Counted from the first letter of the stretch, positions 16,168-25,872 are shown. The stretch: 64,000 nt of DNA from JACRAV01 sp964571235 (GCA_964571235.1 CAZNAI010000003.1:823065-887064); one strand, 5' to 3'. The notes: a model not told the origin generated them from the sequence alone. A program made the numbers and translations.

Positions 16168-16884
16168 ATGCGACAAGATCTTGAAATGCTGTTGAAACTT
16201 CAGGTGATCGATTACGATCTGGGCGAGTTGGAGCGGTCAAAGGAGTACCTTCCGGACATGATGGAGAATCTCAATCGCGAGATTGCCGAAGCCACCCAGA
16301 AGCTGACGGAAACCACAAAGCAGATTTCCGAAGCAAAAGTGAGGCAAAAGAGTCTTGAGGTAGAGATCAAGGCCAAAGAAGGCGAACTGGCCAAGTATCA
16401 ACAGCAGATGATGTCAATCAAAACCAACAAAGAGTACGACGCACTGGTGGCGGAGATTGATGCGCTCAAGGGCGCTATTTCGGCCCGCGAAAGCGAAGTG
16501 CTCGAAACGATGACGCTTGTCACCAATCTCGAAAAGGAGATCGGCGCGATTCAAGAGCGCGAAGCCCAGGTGCGCGAAAACAACACCAAGCAACTGCAAA
16601 TCCTGCAGGAAAAAATCGACTCGATCGGGAGCAAGGTCTCAACCAAAATCTCCAGTCGCCAGGAGATCTTATCAACTGTTTCCCGTCCCACGCTCTCGAC
16701 CTACGAACGAGTGCGCAAGGGTCGCGGCGGACGTGTTGTAGTCCTGGTTCGTAAACGGGCCTGTTCGTCCTGCTTTAAGGCGCTGACTCCGAAGAAAGTG
16801 CAGGAGATCAAGCGCGGCGACCAGATTATCACCTGCGACAACTGCGGCTGTCTCTTATATTGGGATGAAGGGGAATCGAACTGA
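16168..16884 (+). CDS. Coiled-coil protein with C-terminal C4 zinc ribbon (CdsZ/COG1579 family)
   Basis: About 238 residues: a long antiparallel coiled coil (residues ~10-170, rich in E, K and Q heptads) followed by a globular C4-type zinc ribbon. The four Zn ligands are in RACSSCFKAL and ITCDNCGCLLYW, with the family motif YERVRKGRGGRVVV before them. The family includes CdsZ of Chlamydia and HP0958/FlgZ-type chaperones, and is often beside RNase H or DUF34/NIF3 genes. Its exact role here is unknown. The ATG at 16,168 is preferred as GGAGG lies 11 bases upstream; an ATG six codons earlier is possible. guaB follows after 51 bases. Confidence 0.88.
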   Translation: MRQDLEMLLKLQVIDYDLGELERSKEYLPDMMENLNREIAEATQKLTETTKQISEAKVRQKSLEVEIKAKEGELAKYQQQMMSIKTNKEYDALVAEIDALKGAISARESEVLETMTLVTNLEKEIGAIQEREAQVRENNTKQLQILQEKIDSIGSKVSTKISSRQEILSTVSRPTLSTYERVRKGRGGRVVVLVRKRACSSCFKALTPKKVQEIKRGDQIITCDNCGCLLYWDEGESN

Positions 16885-16935
16885 CAATTACGCTAACTGA
16901 ACTATTTCTGTGCGCCGACGGTTACAGCCAATACT

Positions 16936-18402
16936 ATGAGTAAAATACTCGACGACATTGCCCTGACGTTTGACGACGTCCTCCTGGTCCCGGCTCATTC
17001 TTCGGTCCTGCCCAAAGATGTCGATATCCGAACGACCATCTCGGCAGGAATCAGTCTTAATATTCCGCTCATTTCGGCGGCGATGGACACGGTCACCGAA
17101 GGACGACTTGCGATTGCACTGGCGCGTCAGGGTGGACTCGGCGTGGTTCACAAGAACATGACTCCCGAACAGCAGGCGAGTGAAGTCGACAAAGTAAAGC
17201 GCTCCGAATCAGGGATGATTGTCGATCCGATCACTTTGCCACCGACAAAAACAATCGGCGAAGCACGGGCGGTGATGCAACAGTTTTCGATTTCCGGGAT
17301 CCCGATTACAGAAAACGGCAAGCTGGTCGGTATTTTGACCAACCGCGACCTGCGTTTTGAAAAAGACTTTACGGCCCTCATCGGCGCGGTGATGACCAAG
17401 AATAACCTGGTCACTGTCCCGCAGGGAACCGATCTAGACACCGCCAAAGAAATTCTGCACAAGAATCGGATCGAAAAATTATTGATCGTCGACGATCAGT
17501 ATCGACTCAAGGGAATGATCACGGTCAAGGATATCATGAAGAAGATCCAGTATCCGAATGCCTGCAAAGATGACCGTGGGCGACTTCGTGTGGCGGCGGC
17601 AGTCGGAGTCGGCGCTGATCTGGCTAAGCGATCAGAGCTCTTGGTCGCGGCCGGAGTCGATATGCTGGCGGTCGATTCCTCGCACGGACATTCCGAGGGA
17701 GTTCTCGGTGCGGTTCGACAGCTCAAGAAGATGTACCCGAATGTTCCGGTGATGGCCGGCAATGTGGCCACTGCCGATGGCACCAAGGCGCTCATCGACG
17801 CCGGCGCCGACTGTGTGAAAGTTGGTATCGGGCCGGGTTCGATTTGCACCACACGCGTGGTAACCGGCGCGGGCATGCCGCAAGTGACCGCCATATTGAA
17901 AGCATGTGAAGCCGCCGCGAAATCCGGCACGCCGGTGATTGCCGACGGAGGCATTCGGTATTCTGGTGATATTGCCAAATCGCTCGCCTGCGGCGCTTCG
18001 GCGGTGATGCTCGGTTCGCTTTTTGCCGGAGTTGAAGAATCACCGGGCGAGACTATGCTGTTTGAAGGCCGGTCATTCAAAGTGTATCGCGGCATGGGTT
18101 CGGTGAGCGCAATGCGCTCAGGATCAGCCGACCGATATTTCCAGGACGCCACCGACGAAATGTCAAAATTTGTACCTGAGGGTGTCGAAGGACGAGTCCC
18201 GTATCGCGGACCGCTTTCAGAGATGGTTTTCCAATTGGTTGGCGGACTTCGCGCCGGAATGGGATTGTGTGGCGCGGCTAATCTGGCGCTTTTGCGCAAG
18301 GAAGCGCAGATGGTGCGGATCACCAGCGCCGGAGTGGTGGAATCGCATCCTCACTCGGTGCCGATAACGAAAGAGTCGCCTAACTATCGAAGGATGACCT
18401 GA
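16936..18402 (+). CDS. guaB: Inosine-5'-monophosphate dehydrogenase
   Basis: Oxidises IMP to XMP with NAD+, the committed step of GMP synthesis. 488 residues, standard length. The TIM barrel begins ALTFDDVLLVPAHSSVLP and is interrupted by two CBS domains (about 95-205: MQQFSISGIPITENGKLVG and VDDQYRLKGMITVKDI). The NAD/IMP loop KVGIGPGSICTTRVVTG holds the catalytic Cys (about residue 300), followed by IADGGIRYSGDIAKSL, MLGSLFAG, the mobile flap YRGMGSVSAM and the C-terminal EGRVPYRGP. It is followed by the RNase P RNA gene, with no overlap. Confidence 0.97.
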   Translation: MSKILDDIALTFDDVLLVPAHSSVLPKDVDIRTTISAGISLNIPLISAAMDTVTEGRLAIALARQGGLGVVHKNMTPEQQASEVDKVKRSESGMIVDPITLPPTKTIGEARAVMQQFSISGIPITENGKLVGILTNRDLRFEKDFTALIGAVMTKNNLVTVPQGTDLDTAKEILHKNRIEKLLIVDDQYRLKGMITVKDIMKKIQYPNACKDDRGRLRVAAAVGVGADLAKRSELLVAAGVDMLAVDSSHGHSEGVLGAVRQLKKMYPNVPVMAGNVATADGTKALIDAGADCVKVGIGPGSICTTRVVTGAGMPQVTAILKACEAAAKSGTPVIADGGIRYSGDIAKSLACGASAVMLGSLFAGVEESPGETMLFEGRSFKVYRGMGSVSAMRSGSADRYFQDATDEMSKFVPEGVEGRVPYRGPLSEMVFQLVGGLRAGMGLCGAANLALLRKEAQMVRITSAGVVESHPHSVPITKESPNYRRMT

Positions 18403-18472
18403 TCGGGCAATCGATCGACTCACCAAAAGAGAAGTTTGTTGTTATGTTGTGTTATATAAATCGAAAGCCACA

Positions 18473-18840
18473 GAAAGCAGGGAGAACAGTCGCGCAGTAA
18501 ACCACAGTTTATTGTGAGGAAAGTCCGAGCTCCAAAGAATCAGGACGCCCGGTAACACCGGGGCGGAGTGATCCGACGGAAAGTGCCACAGAAAAGAAGA
18601 CCGCCTCGCGCAAGCGGGGTAAGGGTGAAAACGTGGTGTAAGAGACCACGGCTCCGCCTGGAGACAAGCGGCGCTGGTAAACCCCGTCCGGAGCAAGGCC
18701 AAATAAGGGAAGAGGAGTTGATTCGCTCCGTCTGATTCCCGGGTAGGCCGCATGAGCGCACGGGCAACCGTTCGCCAAGATAAATGACTGTTGCTTCCGT
18801 TTTGCGGGAGTCACAGAACTCGGCTTATATCCCTGCTTTC
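18473..18840 (+). ncRNA. rnpB: RNase P RNA (bacterial class A)
   Basis: Catalytic RNA that removes tRNA 5' leaders, ~368 bases. The ends pair as helix P1: GAAAGCAGGGA (18473-18483) with TCCCTGCTTTC (18830-18840). The universally conserved segments are present in order: GAGGAAAGTCCGAGCTCC (CR-I, ~18517), ACAGAAAA-type region, AGGGTGAAAACGTGGTGTAAG (CR-II/III), GGTAAACCCC, GGGTAGGCCGC and AGATAAATGACTG, then ACAGAACTCGGCTTATA (CR-V). It lies between guaB and recJ; a TATATAA box at about 18453-18460 may be its -10 element. Open frames on the opposite strand here are artefacts of the RNA. Confidence 0.96.
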
Positions 18841-18872
18841 CGCAGCTTTCCAGCAATGGAGGGTATGCGATT

Positions 18873-20624
18873 ATGATTTGGGCGCACAAAACGTCCACTC
18901 CCCGCTGGGTGGTGGCGCCTGAGCCCGAGGCCGATCTGGTCAGTCGTTTGACGACTGAATCAAGTCTGCCCGCCAATGTCGTCAAGATTCTGGTCAACCG
19001 TCATCTTGATTCCGCCGAGCTGATCGACAAATTCATCAACCCGCAGATGACCGATCTAAAAGACCCGTTCACCATGACGGGCATGAAGAACGGGATCGAC
19101 CGGGTGGTCAAGGCGCTGTATGAGAATGAGAAGATCATGATCTACGGCGACTACGATGTCGACGGTATCACCGCCACCGCGCTTTTGTACATGGTCCTAA
19201 ATAAGCTCGGCGCTCAGGTTGACTTTTATCTGCCGAATCGATTGGTCGAAGGGTACGGTCTGTCGACCGAGGGAATCGACGAAGCCAAGTCGCGCGGCGT
19301 GTCGCTGATAGTGACAGTTGACACCGGCATTACCGCGGTGACCGAAGTCGAATATGCCCGGTCGCAAGGGATCGAAGTGGTTGTCACCGATCACCACGAG
19401 CCGGCCAATGCAATTCCGAACGCCCATTCGATCATCAACCCGAAACAGCCGGGGTGTGATTACGGTGGCGAATTATCCGGTGTGGGAGTGGCGTACAAGT
19501 TTGCCCAAGCCCTCTATCGAGTACTCAATCAGGATGATCGCGAACTGCACGAGCATCTTGATCTGGTCGCGCTGGGGACATCGGCAGATATCGTGCCGCT
19601 CGTCGGCGAGAACAGAATATTGACCAAGTTTGGTATTCGGCAGATAGGCCGGACCACCAAGCCGGGGCTTAAATCACTGCAGTTCGTGTCCGGGCTGATG
19701 GGGAAAGAAATCGGCACAGGACAAGTTGTCTTCATTCTGGCGCCGCGCATCAACGCGCTCGGAAGATTAGGCGATGCCCGCCAGGCGATCCGCCTTTTGT
19801 CCACCCGCGATGAGAAACTGGCCGCACAGATTGCGCGAAAGCTCGACGAAGAAAACCGCCGCCGAAAACAAATCGACGAACAGACGCTTGAAGAAGCACT
19901 CGCGCAAATGCGCGAGGTGGTCGATTTGGCAAACGATCATGCGATTGTTCTGTCCGCCGAGGGATGGCACCAGGGTGTGATCGGAATTGTCGCCTCGCGT
20001 TTGGTCGAGCGGTTCCATCTGCCGACCGTGATGATCGCGATCACCGACGGCGAGGGAAAAGGATCGGCTCGCTCGATTCCGGGATTCCACCTGTGCGAAG
20101 CGTTGAAAGACTGCGAAGATTTGCTCATCCGCTACGGCGGCCACAAGTATGCGGCCGGACTTTCGATCACGCCGGACAATATTCCTGAGTTCCGCCGTCG
20201 GTTTATTGATGTTTCTCAAAAGTACTTGTCATCAGATGACATCGTGCCAAAGCTGTTTATCGATTTGCAGATCGAACTGTCGGAAATTGACGACAATTTC
20301 ATGCAGGCGATTGAGGCGTTCTCGCCCTTTGGTCCGCAGAACATGCGGCCGATTTTCTTGACCCGCAACTGCGAGGTGCTGGGTCAGCCGTACACGGTTG
20401 GGAACAACCACTTGAAGATGAAGATCCGTAAGGGAAATTCGGTCTTCGATGTGATTGGTTTCGGCTTTGGCGACTACGCCCGCCAGATCGCCGATCGTGG
20501 ATCGCTTGTTGATCTGGTGTACGCGGTTGAATACAACACGTACAACGGCGTCACCCAGCCGCAGATTCGTCTTCGCGATATTAAGTTGACTGTCGGCGAC
20601 GGCACCCCGAGTGTGCGTGCATGA
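18873..20624 (+). CDS. recJ: Single-stranded-DNA-specific exonuclease RecJ
   Basis: 5'-3' exonuclease acting in recombination and mismatch repair; 583 residues, normal length. DHH-superfamily motifs are present: I YGDYDVDGITATALL, II IVTVDTGIT, III VVTDHHEP and IV ELSGVGVAYKFAQAL, and the DHHA1 segment with GWHQGVIGIVASRLVE and GKGSARSIPGFHLCEAL, ending with KYAAGL. The C-terminal OB fold (PIFLTRNCEVLGQPYTVG...LKMKIRKG) is intact. The last four bases overlap meaB (ATGA). GGAGG lies 10 bases before the ATG, directly after the RNase P RNA. Confidence 0.96.
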   Translation: MIWAHKTSTPRWVVAPEPEADLVSRLTTESSLPANVVKILVNRHLDSAELIDKFINPQMTDLKDPFTMTGMKNGIDRVVKALYENEKIMIYGDYDVDGITATALLYMVLNKLGAQVDFYLPNRLVEGYGLSTEGIDEAKSRGVSLIVTVDTGITAVTEVEYARSQGIEVVVTDHHEPANAIPNAHSIINPKQPGCDYGGELSGVGVAYKFAQALYRVLNQDDRELHEHLDLVALGTSADIVPLVGENRILTKFGIRQIGRTTKPGLKSLQFVSGLMGKEIGTGQVVFILAPRINALGRLGDARQAIRLLSTRDEKLAAQIARKLDEENRRRKQIDEQTLEEALAQMREVVDLANDHAIVLSAEGWHQGVIGIVASRLVERFHLPTVMIAITDGEGKGSARSIPGFHLCEALKDCEDLLIRYGGHKYAAGLSITPDNIPEFRRRFIDVSQKYLSSDDIVPKLFIDLQIELSEIDDNFMQAIEAFSPFGPQNMRPIFLTRNCEVLGQPYTVGNNHLKMKIRKGNSVFDVIGFGFGDYARQIADRGSLVDLVYAVEYNTYNGVTQPQIRLRDIKLTVGDGTPSVRA

Positions 20625-21562
20625 ACCCGCTCGACGGATTTGCGCAGGGAGATATCCGTTCGCTCTCGCGTCTGGTGTCGCTCGTTGAGAATCGCGGCGA
20701 GGGATACAAAGAAATTCTCGGCCGGCTTTATCCTAAGTGCGGCAAAAGTGTGCGGATTGGTATCACCGGTCCACCTGGTTCGGGAAAATCGACACTGGTC
20801 AACGGCCTGGCGCATCTATTCTTGAAAAGTGGTAAGCGTGTCGGGATATTGGCGGTCGATCCGTCGTCGCCGTTTACCGGCGGCGCTCTTCTGGGCGACC
20901 GGGTTCGCATGAACGAATTCCCCACAGATGGCCGCATCTATTTCCGCTCTATGGCCACCCGCGGCGCGACCGGCGGGCTTTCTGCCGCCTCCGATGATGT
21001 CGCGATTGTATACGACGCTTTCGGATTCGATATCACGATCATGGAAACGGTCGGTGTAGGGCAGGTTGAGTTGGATGTCATCGATGCCTGCGATACGGTC
21101 GTCGTCGTTATTGTGCCGGAGTCGGGGGACTCGGTGCAGACAATGAAAGCTGGACTGATGGAAATTGCAGACGTTTTTTGTGTCAACAAATCCGACCGCC
21201 CCGGATCGGAGCGGATTGCCGCGGAGCTTTCGCAGACACTCGGCATGCGGAAAAAAATCGAAGGTGGCTGGCCGGTGCCGGTGGTACCGACGGAGGCGAC
21301 TGCGCGCAAGAATCTCGATCTATTGTTTCAGCGAATCGCCGAACATCTGGAGTTTATCAATTCAAGCGGCCAGTTTGCAAATCATCGCCGCCAGCAACTG
21401 CGGAAAAAACTACACCATCATTTGCAAAGCCGCTTTGAGCTGGAATTCTCGCAATCCTTGGGCTCAGAGAGCGAGTTTGACCGGATTATCGATGACATCA
21501 TCGCCGGCAAGACCGATCCGTACAAATCCGGGGACGAATTGTACGCGCGATTCTCAAGGTAG
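20621..21562 (+). CDS. meaB: MeaB-type GTPase (methylmalonyl-CoA mutase chaperone)
   Basis: G3E-family P-loop GTPase that protects and reloads B12-dependent acyl-CoA mutases. 313 residues, normal. P-loop GITGPPGSGKST at residues 47-58; then AVDPSSPFTGGALLGDRVRM, the switch regions RGATGGLS and ETVGVGQVE, and the base motif VNKSD. The C-terminal dimerisation arm is LHHHLQSRFELEF. Its start overlaps the recJ stop (ATGA), so it is coupled to recJ rather than sitting in the mutase operon, which begins 4.6 kb downstream past a minus-strand block. It presumably serves both mutase large subunits there. Confidence 0.95.
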   Translation: MNPLDGFAQGDIRSLSRLVSLVENRGEGYKEILGRLYPKCGKSVRIGITGPPGSGKSTLVNGLAHLFLKSGKRVGILAVDPSSPFTGGALLGDRVRMNEFPTDGRIYFRSMATRGATGGLSAASDDVAIVYDAFGFDITIMETVGVGQVELDVIDACDTVVVVIVPESGDSVQTMKAGLMEIADVFCVNKSDRPGSERIAAELSQTLGMRKKIEGGWPVPVVPTEATARKNLDLLFQRIAEHLEFINSSGQFANHRRQQLRKKLHHHLQSRFELEFSQSLGSESEFDRIIDDIIAGKTDPYKSGDELYARFSR

Positions 21563-21588
21563 CCGGCTCACCCGCTGGAATCATTCTC

Positions 21589-22092
21589 TCACAAACAAGC
21601 CTCGGTCGGGCCGAGGCTGATAAACATATGGTCAATCAGACGAGTCAGATCGGAGATATCGACAATGTTGTCCGGCGAGGCGTCAGTATTCCCCTGTGCA
21701 AGGCAACACAACGGAGTAAGACTGATAAACATGTAATCAATCAGTCTGGTCAGGTCGCTGATATCGACGATGCCGTCACCGCTACAATCCGTGTCGCCTG
21801 TCTGCCCGATACAACACCCGGCGCCGTATGATGCCTGCCAGAATCCGTGATTAACCTTGTAGCTTGTTGAAGTCCCCGGCCCAATCGCTGTCTGGCAAAG
21901 GGTGCCGAATACAACGAAATTTGTCGAAGTCCCTCGCTGGCCGCCGCCACTGACTACCTGCCACTTGATTTGCTCGCCCGAAGCGGCACCGCGGAGAGGC
22001 TCGTCGGAAGATCGCTCCTTTGCGACCACCATGGTGACCAGCCAGCTCAAACCAAGGCACGACAACAGCAATTTCTTTAGAATACTCTTCAT
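21589..22092 (-). CDS. Secreted protein with two dockerin-type calcium-binding repeats
   Basis: About 167 residues: signal peptide (SILKKLLLSCLGLSWLVTMVVA), a ~75-residue domain found in many FCB secreted proteins (WQVVSGGGQRGTSTNFVVFGT ... YKVNHGFWQ), and a C-terminal pair of type I dockerin-like repeats. The repeats are GDTDCSGDGIVDISDLTRLI and GNTDASPDNIVDISDLTRLI. Each carries the D-x-D/N-x-D-G-x-V-D-x-x-D calcium loop followed by an LTRLI helix. In cellulosomes dockerins bind cohesins, but FCB genomes carry many dockerins with no cohesin; the role here is unknown. It is downstream of two other secreted-protein genes on the same strand. Confidence 0.85.
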   Translation of the reverse strand: MKSILKKLLLSCLGLSWLVTMVVAKERSSDEPLRGAASGEQIKWQVVSGGGQRGTSTNFVVFGTLCQTAIGPGTSTSYKVNHGFWQASYGAGCCIGQTGDTDCSGDGIVDISDLTRLIDYMFISLTPLCCLAQGNTDASPDNIVDISDLTRLIDHMFISLGPTEACL

Positions 22093-22161
22093 ACTCGCCT
22101 CTGGAAGTTACTTCCTTATTTTTTGGAGAGAGCGCTCCAATACTAAGTACTAGTCGGTGTT

Positions 22162-24105
22162 CTAATTCTTCTTATGAACACTTGGTGAAGTCAAATCACC
22201 TTCTGTCGCCTTCTGTCTTTCTAACTGCAGTTTTTCCGACTCTGGGTGAAAACCTACACCCATCGTGCGGTCACGGCCGAATAGTTCAGGATGAGCAAAC
22301 TTGCCTTTTTCGTGGTCGTTCTTCTCGACTTCGACCTGAATTCGATTCGCTTCAGCATAAGCATCCTTGCGGATGCCCGTCACCTGCCAGGAAACTTCGA
22401 CGCCCGGCTTATCAGTGCGGATCGAGAACTGATTGTCGCTCACCTTTGATGAAACGATCGCCTGCGCAAATTGACCGATGACAGTCAACTGGTAGCGGAA
22501 GTCTTTGTTGAGGGCCGAAAAATAGTCCGGAAGCGCAACCGTAGCATTTCCTGAGCCGTCGGTCACCACGTTACCGTTGTATATGTTCATCATATCCGGC
22601 GATTCGACAAAAGAGTGTTGAAGGTACTTGTTTTCGGGGTCTAGGGGGTGGTCGATTCGGAATGAGCCGGCAGTTTTGGAGAGCGTGCCATTAATGTGTA
22701 CGTTGGCGTCGAAATAACCTGCCCAATTGGTTGTGCCGCCATACGCTTCTCCGTATACGCCGTAGTTTGTCCCATTGCCGGTCGCATAAGCGTTCACACC
22801 GAAAGACGAATTTCCCGACGTGTGGGCTCCCCACGCGTTCAGGCCATAACAGTTGCCGACCGGATTTCCAGAACCATATGCGGCAACACCAATCTTGTGA
22901 GCGTCGAAATAGCCGCCATATGCCTCGCCAGGCCCCGGCCCCGGTGCATATCCATAGACGGCAAATCTATTTACATTTGTATTGGCCCAAAATGTACTAC
23001 CGTACACTCCATACAACTTTCCTGATCCGCCTCCAAAAACTGAACCGAAAACGCCATACTTGTCGCCATCGTCTCCGATTGCAGAGCCGTACACGCCGTA
23101 CTTGGAGCCTGTTCCATTTCCCAAAGCCTGAGCGTTTACGCCGATGTATCCACCGGTGCCATTTTGGTTGACTGTGCCCACAACGCCTGTGTACCCACCT
23201 TCAAAGTATCCGCCAAATCCATATCCATCGGCGGGCGTCGACTTGCCGCTCACTGCCGTGGCATAGTAGTTACCGATACCAGTGTATTCGGCCCGTAAGA
23301 CTTCGGTAGAACCGGATAGTGCTGATGCCGTAAAAAGCCCCGCGGCCGTGTCGGAAGTCACTACTTCCAATCTGGCGCGCGGAGTACCGGTACCAAGCCC
23401 CATACTATTGTTAGACGAGAGAATCAAGCCGGGAAAGTCGTTTCCCTGTTTGTGGAAATACATGTCACCTGGCAAAACGCCTCCAAACCAAGCGCCCGAT
23501 GAACCAGTGACTCCTACCTCCCATGTTGACGCCGAGCTGGTGTTGGCGAACTCGGACACGGTTGCAACTGGATGGGACCCTTCGACTCGAAAAGGAAATA
23601 ATCCACCCGCTTTGTCAACCAAGTGGAGCGGGTGACTCGGCGTGTTGGTCCCGATGCCGACATAATCGAGATCCGAATTCAATCGGACGACACTTCCGTC
23701 GTCTGTCCAGCCGTTATTACTTGATAGAGCAAACGGCACCGATGTCAATCTGGTACGGGGGAGGATCTCCGGATCGGCGCCGACTTTGATCCCGAGGTAT
23801 CGTGTTGAATCGGCAAACATCCCGTCGGTGAACGGAATTGTCGATCCGAGTATGGCCGAAAAAATGCCCCCTACGGTGGTTACTGCCTGCGTCTCGGTCC
23901 ACAGTGCCGATCCGCCCGATGGTACGGAAAAGATTGAAAAAGTGACGGCATAGGTGTTGTCTACAACCGGTGTGCCACCGGGTGTCGTAAGCCGCCCCTG
24001 ATAATTAAGCAGATTCGGTGCGGCGGCAAAAGTACTAGAGGCAAGTATCAGACTTGTTGCCGCCAGTGTCCGTCGGAATATCACAAGATTTAGTCGAAGG
24101 TTCAC
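22162..24105 (-). CDS. Large secreted YGV-repeat protein
   Basis: About 647 residues, starting at a GTG with AGGAG 7 bases upstream. The signal peptide is RTLAATSLILASSTFAAA. Domains: an N-terminal beta domain (PNLLNYQGRLTTPGG ... ALWTETQ ... SVPFALSS), found widely in secreted proteins of FCB bacteria and cyanobacteria; a head with GIGTNTPSHPLHLVD; then a long Gly/Tyr-rich region of irregular units with G-V-Y-G or G-V-F-G cores, as in bacterial tail-fibre-like and adhesin shafts. The C-terminal ~130-residue domain begins GSFRIDHPLDP and contains KYLQHSFVESPDM. The paralogue at 24,157 has the same ends. No Por-type tail is present. Function is unknown. Confidence 0.8.
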   Translation of the reverse strand: MNLRLNLVIFRRTLAATSLILASSTFAAAPNLLNYQGRLTTPGGTPVVDNTYAVTFSIFSVPSGGSALWTETQAVTTVGGIFSAILGSTIPFTDGMFADSTRYLGIKVGADPEILPRTRLTSVPFALSSNNGWTDDGSVVRLNSDLDYVGIGTNTPSHPLHLVDKAGGLFPFRVEGSHPVATVSEFANTSSASTWEVGVTGSSGAWFGGVLPGDMYFHKQGNDFPGLILSSNNSMGLGTGTPRARLEVVTSDTAAGLFTASALSGSTEVLRAEYTGIGNYYATAVSGKSTPADGYGFGGYFEGGYTGVVGTVNQNGTGGYIGVNAQALGNGTGSKYGVYGSAIGDDGDKYGVFGSVFGGGSGKLYGVYGSTFWANTNVNRFAVYGYAPGPGPGEAYGGYFDAHKIGVAAYGSGNPVGNCYGLNAWGAHTSGNSSFGVNAYATGNGTNYGVYGEAYGGTTNWAGYFDANVHINGTLSKTAGSFRIDHPLDPENKYLQHSFVESPDMMNIYNGNVVTDGSGNATVALPDYFSALNKDFRYQLTVIGQFAQAIVSSKVSDNQFSIRTDKPGVEVSWQVTGIRKDAYAEANRIQVEVEKNDHEKGKFAHPELFGRDRTMGVGFHPESEKLQLERQKATEGDLTSPSVHKKN

Positions 24106-24156
24106 TTTTTCACTCCTGATCGCTAACGGTCATTACTTCTGGGAATCGATATTTAT

Positions 24157-25872
24157 CTACCTATCGGCTTCGCCGGAATCGTCGCGGGGTGCGGCAAAGC
24201 CAATCGCTGATTCTCTGGACCCGCCGCGCAATTCCGGATGCAAAAATCTTCCTTTTTCACCAGGCCGCTTTTCGATTTCCACTTGAAGGCGATTGGCATT
24301 GGCGTAAACATCTTTACGGACACCTGTGACCATCCAGCTCACTTTCAATCCGCTCTTTCCGCCGGCGATAGTAAACTTGTTGGCCACAATTTCCTGTTCG
24401 ATATACACCGGCGCATATCCGCCGATGCAGGTCAACTGGTACCGAAAGTCCTTATTGAGGGCGTCAAACCACGCCGGGAGACTTACTTCGGCTCGGCCGC
24501 CGGCAGAAAGCACGACAACGCCGTCGTAGATATTTTTCATATCCGGTGATTCGACAAACGAATGTTGCAGATATTTGTTCGCCGGATCGAGCGGATGATC
24601 GATTCGAAATGCGCCGGAGGACTTGAACAGGTTGCCCTGAATATTTACATCGCCAAAAAATTGTCCGGCCTTGTTATTACTGCCGCCCGAAGCGCTACCG
24701 TATATCGCGATATTGATTCCTGTTCCGTAGGCGTCTCCGCGCACACCGATCGAAGAACCTGGTGTGGACGACTGGCCCCACACTGCCCAGTTGTTACCGG
24801 CGCCGGATGTAATCGTGCTACGCACGCCGTAGGCATCGGCCCCGTTGGCGTGACTGGCGGAGGCGTCGACACCGATGGCACTGGCTGTACCGGTGGTACG
24901 CAAACCATGAGCGCGAACACCGGTGGCGCCGTCGAAATTGCCGCCGGTTCCGTAGTCACCGGCGGTCCCGTATATCCCCGTAGAGTAGTTTTCGTTGTTG
25001 AAGGTATTGGGGCCGGCGATACCGGTCACCGCGGTGAGTGCGCCAGCCGACGCATTGGAAACTTCCGCGCGAATGGCGCTGGCGTTATACGATGAGTCCC
25101 GGACGTACAGAGTGGATTGATTCCCGGGCGGTGCGTCGAATGCCCCCATGACGTTCTTGCCTTGCGGCTTCATGATGAGATTGGGTCTCGGAGTGCCCTG
25201 AAGATAGAAGTACATTGAACCTTGAGGGACAAGCCCAAACGCTTTGGAGGAACCGGAGACGGCTGATTCCCAAGTCGCGTTGACACTCGTGTTGGCGAGC
25301 ATTGAGGCTGTCGCGAGTGTACTTCCTGATTCGAATCTACTCACAAAGATCCCGCTATTCGATTCGACTACATGAAGTGGGACAGTGGGTGAGGTTGTAC
25401 CGATACCGACGAGATCAGTGTTGGTCGTTGTGTGGACAGCAGTGCCATCGTCCTGCCATCCGTTTGATCCGCCCGACCCACCGCCAGCGGTCGCGAGTGC
25501 GTACGCGACCGCGGCAATTCTCGTTCGCGGCTGGATTTCCGGATCAGGGTCGACACGTACCCCCAGATACCTGACTGAGTCTGCAAACAGTGAGGGGGTG
25601 ATCGGAGCGGTTGAGCCAAGGAGCACGGCGAACAATCCACCGGCAACATCCACCATCTGTATTTCGCTCCAGAGGGCCGTGCCGCCCGTGTCGGTTGAGT
25701 AGATGCTGAACTCTACCCGGTACTGGCCGTCGGCAACAGGACTCCCGATGTTGTTGGTCAGTCTTCCCTGATAGTTGAGCAGGTTGGGTGCGGCGGCCGA
25801 TAGGAATTGCGCCGGCAACGTTATCGCCAGAGCACCGGCTACCAAAAGGCATCGCGCCATACGATTACACAT
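24157..25872 (-). CDS. Secreted YGV-repeat protein, paralogue of the 22,162 gene
   Basis: 571 residues with the same architecture as its neighbour: signal peptide (RCLLVAGALAITLPAQFLSAAA), opening NLLNYQGRLTNNIG, head with GIGTTSPTVPLHVVE, a shaft with GIYGTAGDYG- and GIRG/GVRG-type units (shorter than in the neighbour), and the ~130-residue C-terminal domain (GAFRIDHPLDP ... KYLQHSFVESPDMKNIYDG). The ends are clearly homologous while the shafts differ in length and sequence, as expected for recombining adhesin-like proteins. GGAGGAG precedes the ATG. It begins a minus-strand block of three secreted genes (then 22,162 and the dockerin gene). Confidence 0.8.
   Translation of the reverse strand: MCNRMARCLLVAGALAITLPAQFLSAAAPNLLNYQGRLTNNIGSPVADGQYRVEFSIYSTDTGGTALWSEIQMVDVAGGLFAVLLGSTAPITPSLFADSVRYLGVRVDPDPEIQPRTRIAAVAYALATAGGGSGGSNGWQDDGTAVHTTTNTDLVGIGTTSPTVPLHVVESNSGIFVSRFESGSTLATASMLANTSVNATWESAVSGSSKAFGLVPQGSMYFYLQGTPRPNLIMKPQGKNVMGAFDAPPGNQSTLYVRDSSYNASAIRAEVSNASAGALTAVTGIAGPNTFNNENYSTGIYGTAGDYGTGGNFDGATGVRAHGLRTTGTASAIGVDASASHANGADAYGVRSTITSGAGNNWAVWGQSSTPGSSIGVRGDAYGTGINIAIYGSASGGSNNKAGQFFGDVNIQGNLFKSSGAFRIDHPLDPANKYLQHSFVESPDMKNIYDGVVVLSAGGRAEVSLPAWFDALNKDFRYQLTCIGGYAPVYIEQEIVANKFTIAGGKSGLKVSWMVTGVRKDVYANANRLQVEIEKRPGEKGRFLHPELRGGSRESAIGFAAPRDDSGEADR

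Noticed and set aside
17496..18323. 275-codon open frame on the minus strand inside guaB
   Set aside because: Shadow of guaB; Pro/Ser/Ala-rich with no family features, as expected opposite a biased coding gene.
18442..18997. Minus-strand open frames over the RNase P RNA
   Set aside because: These are readings of a structured RNA gene; the conserved RNA elements explain the sequence fully.
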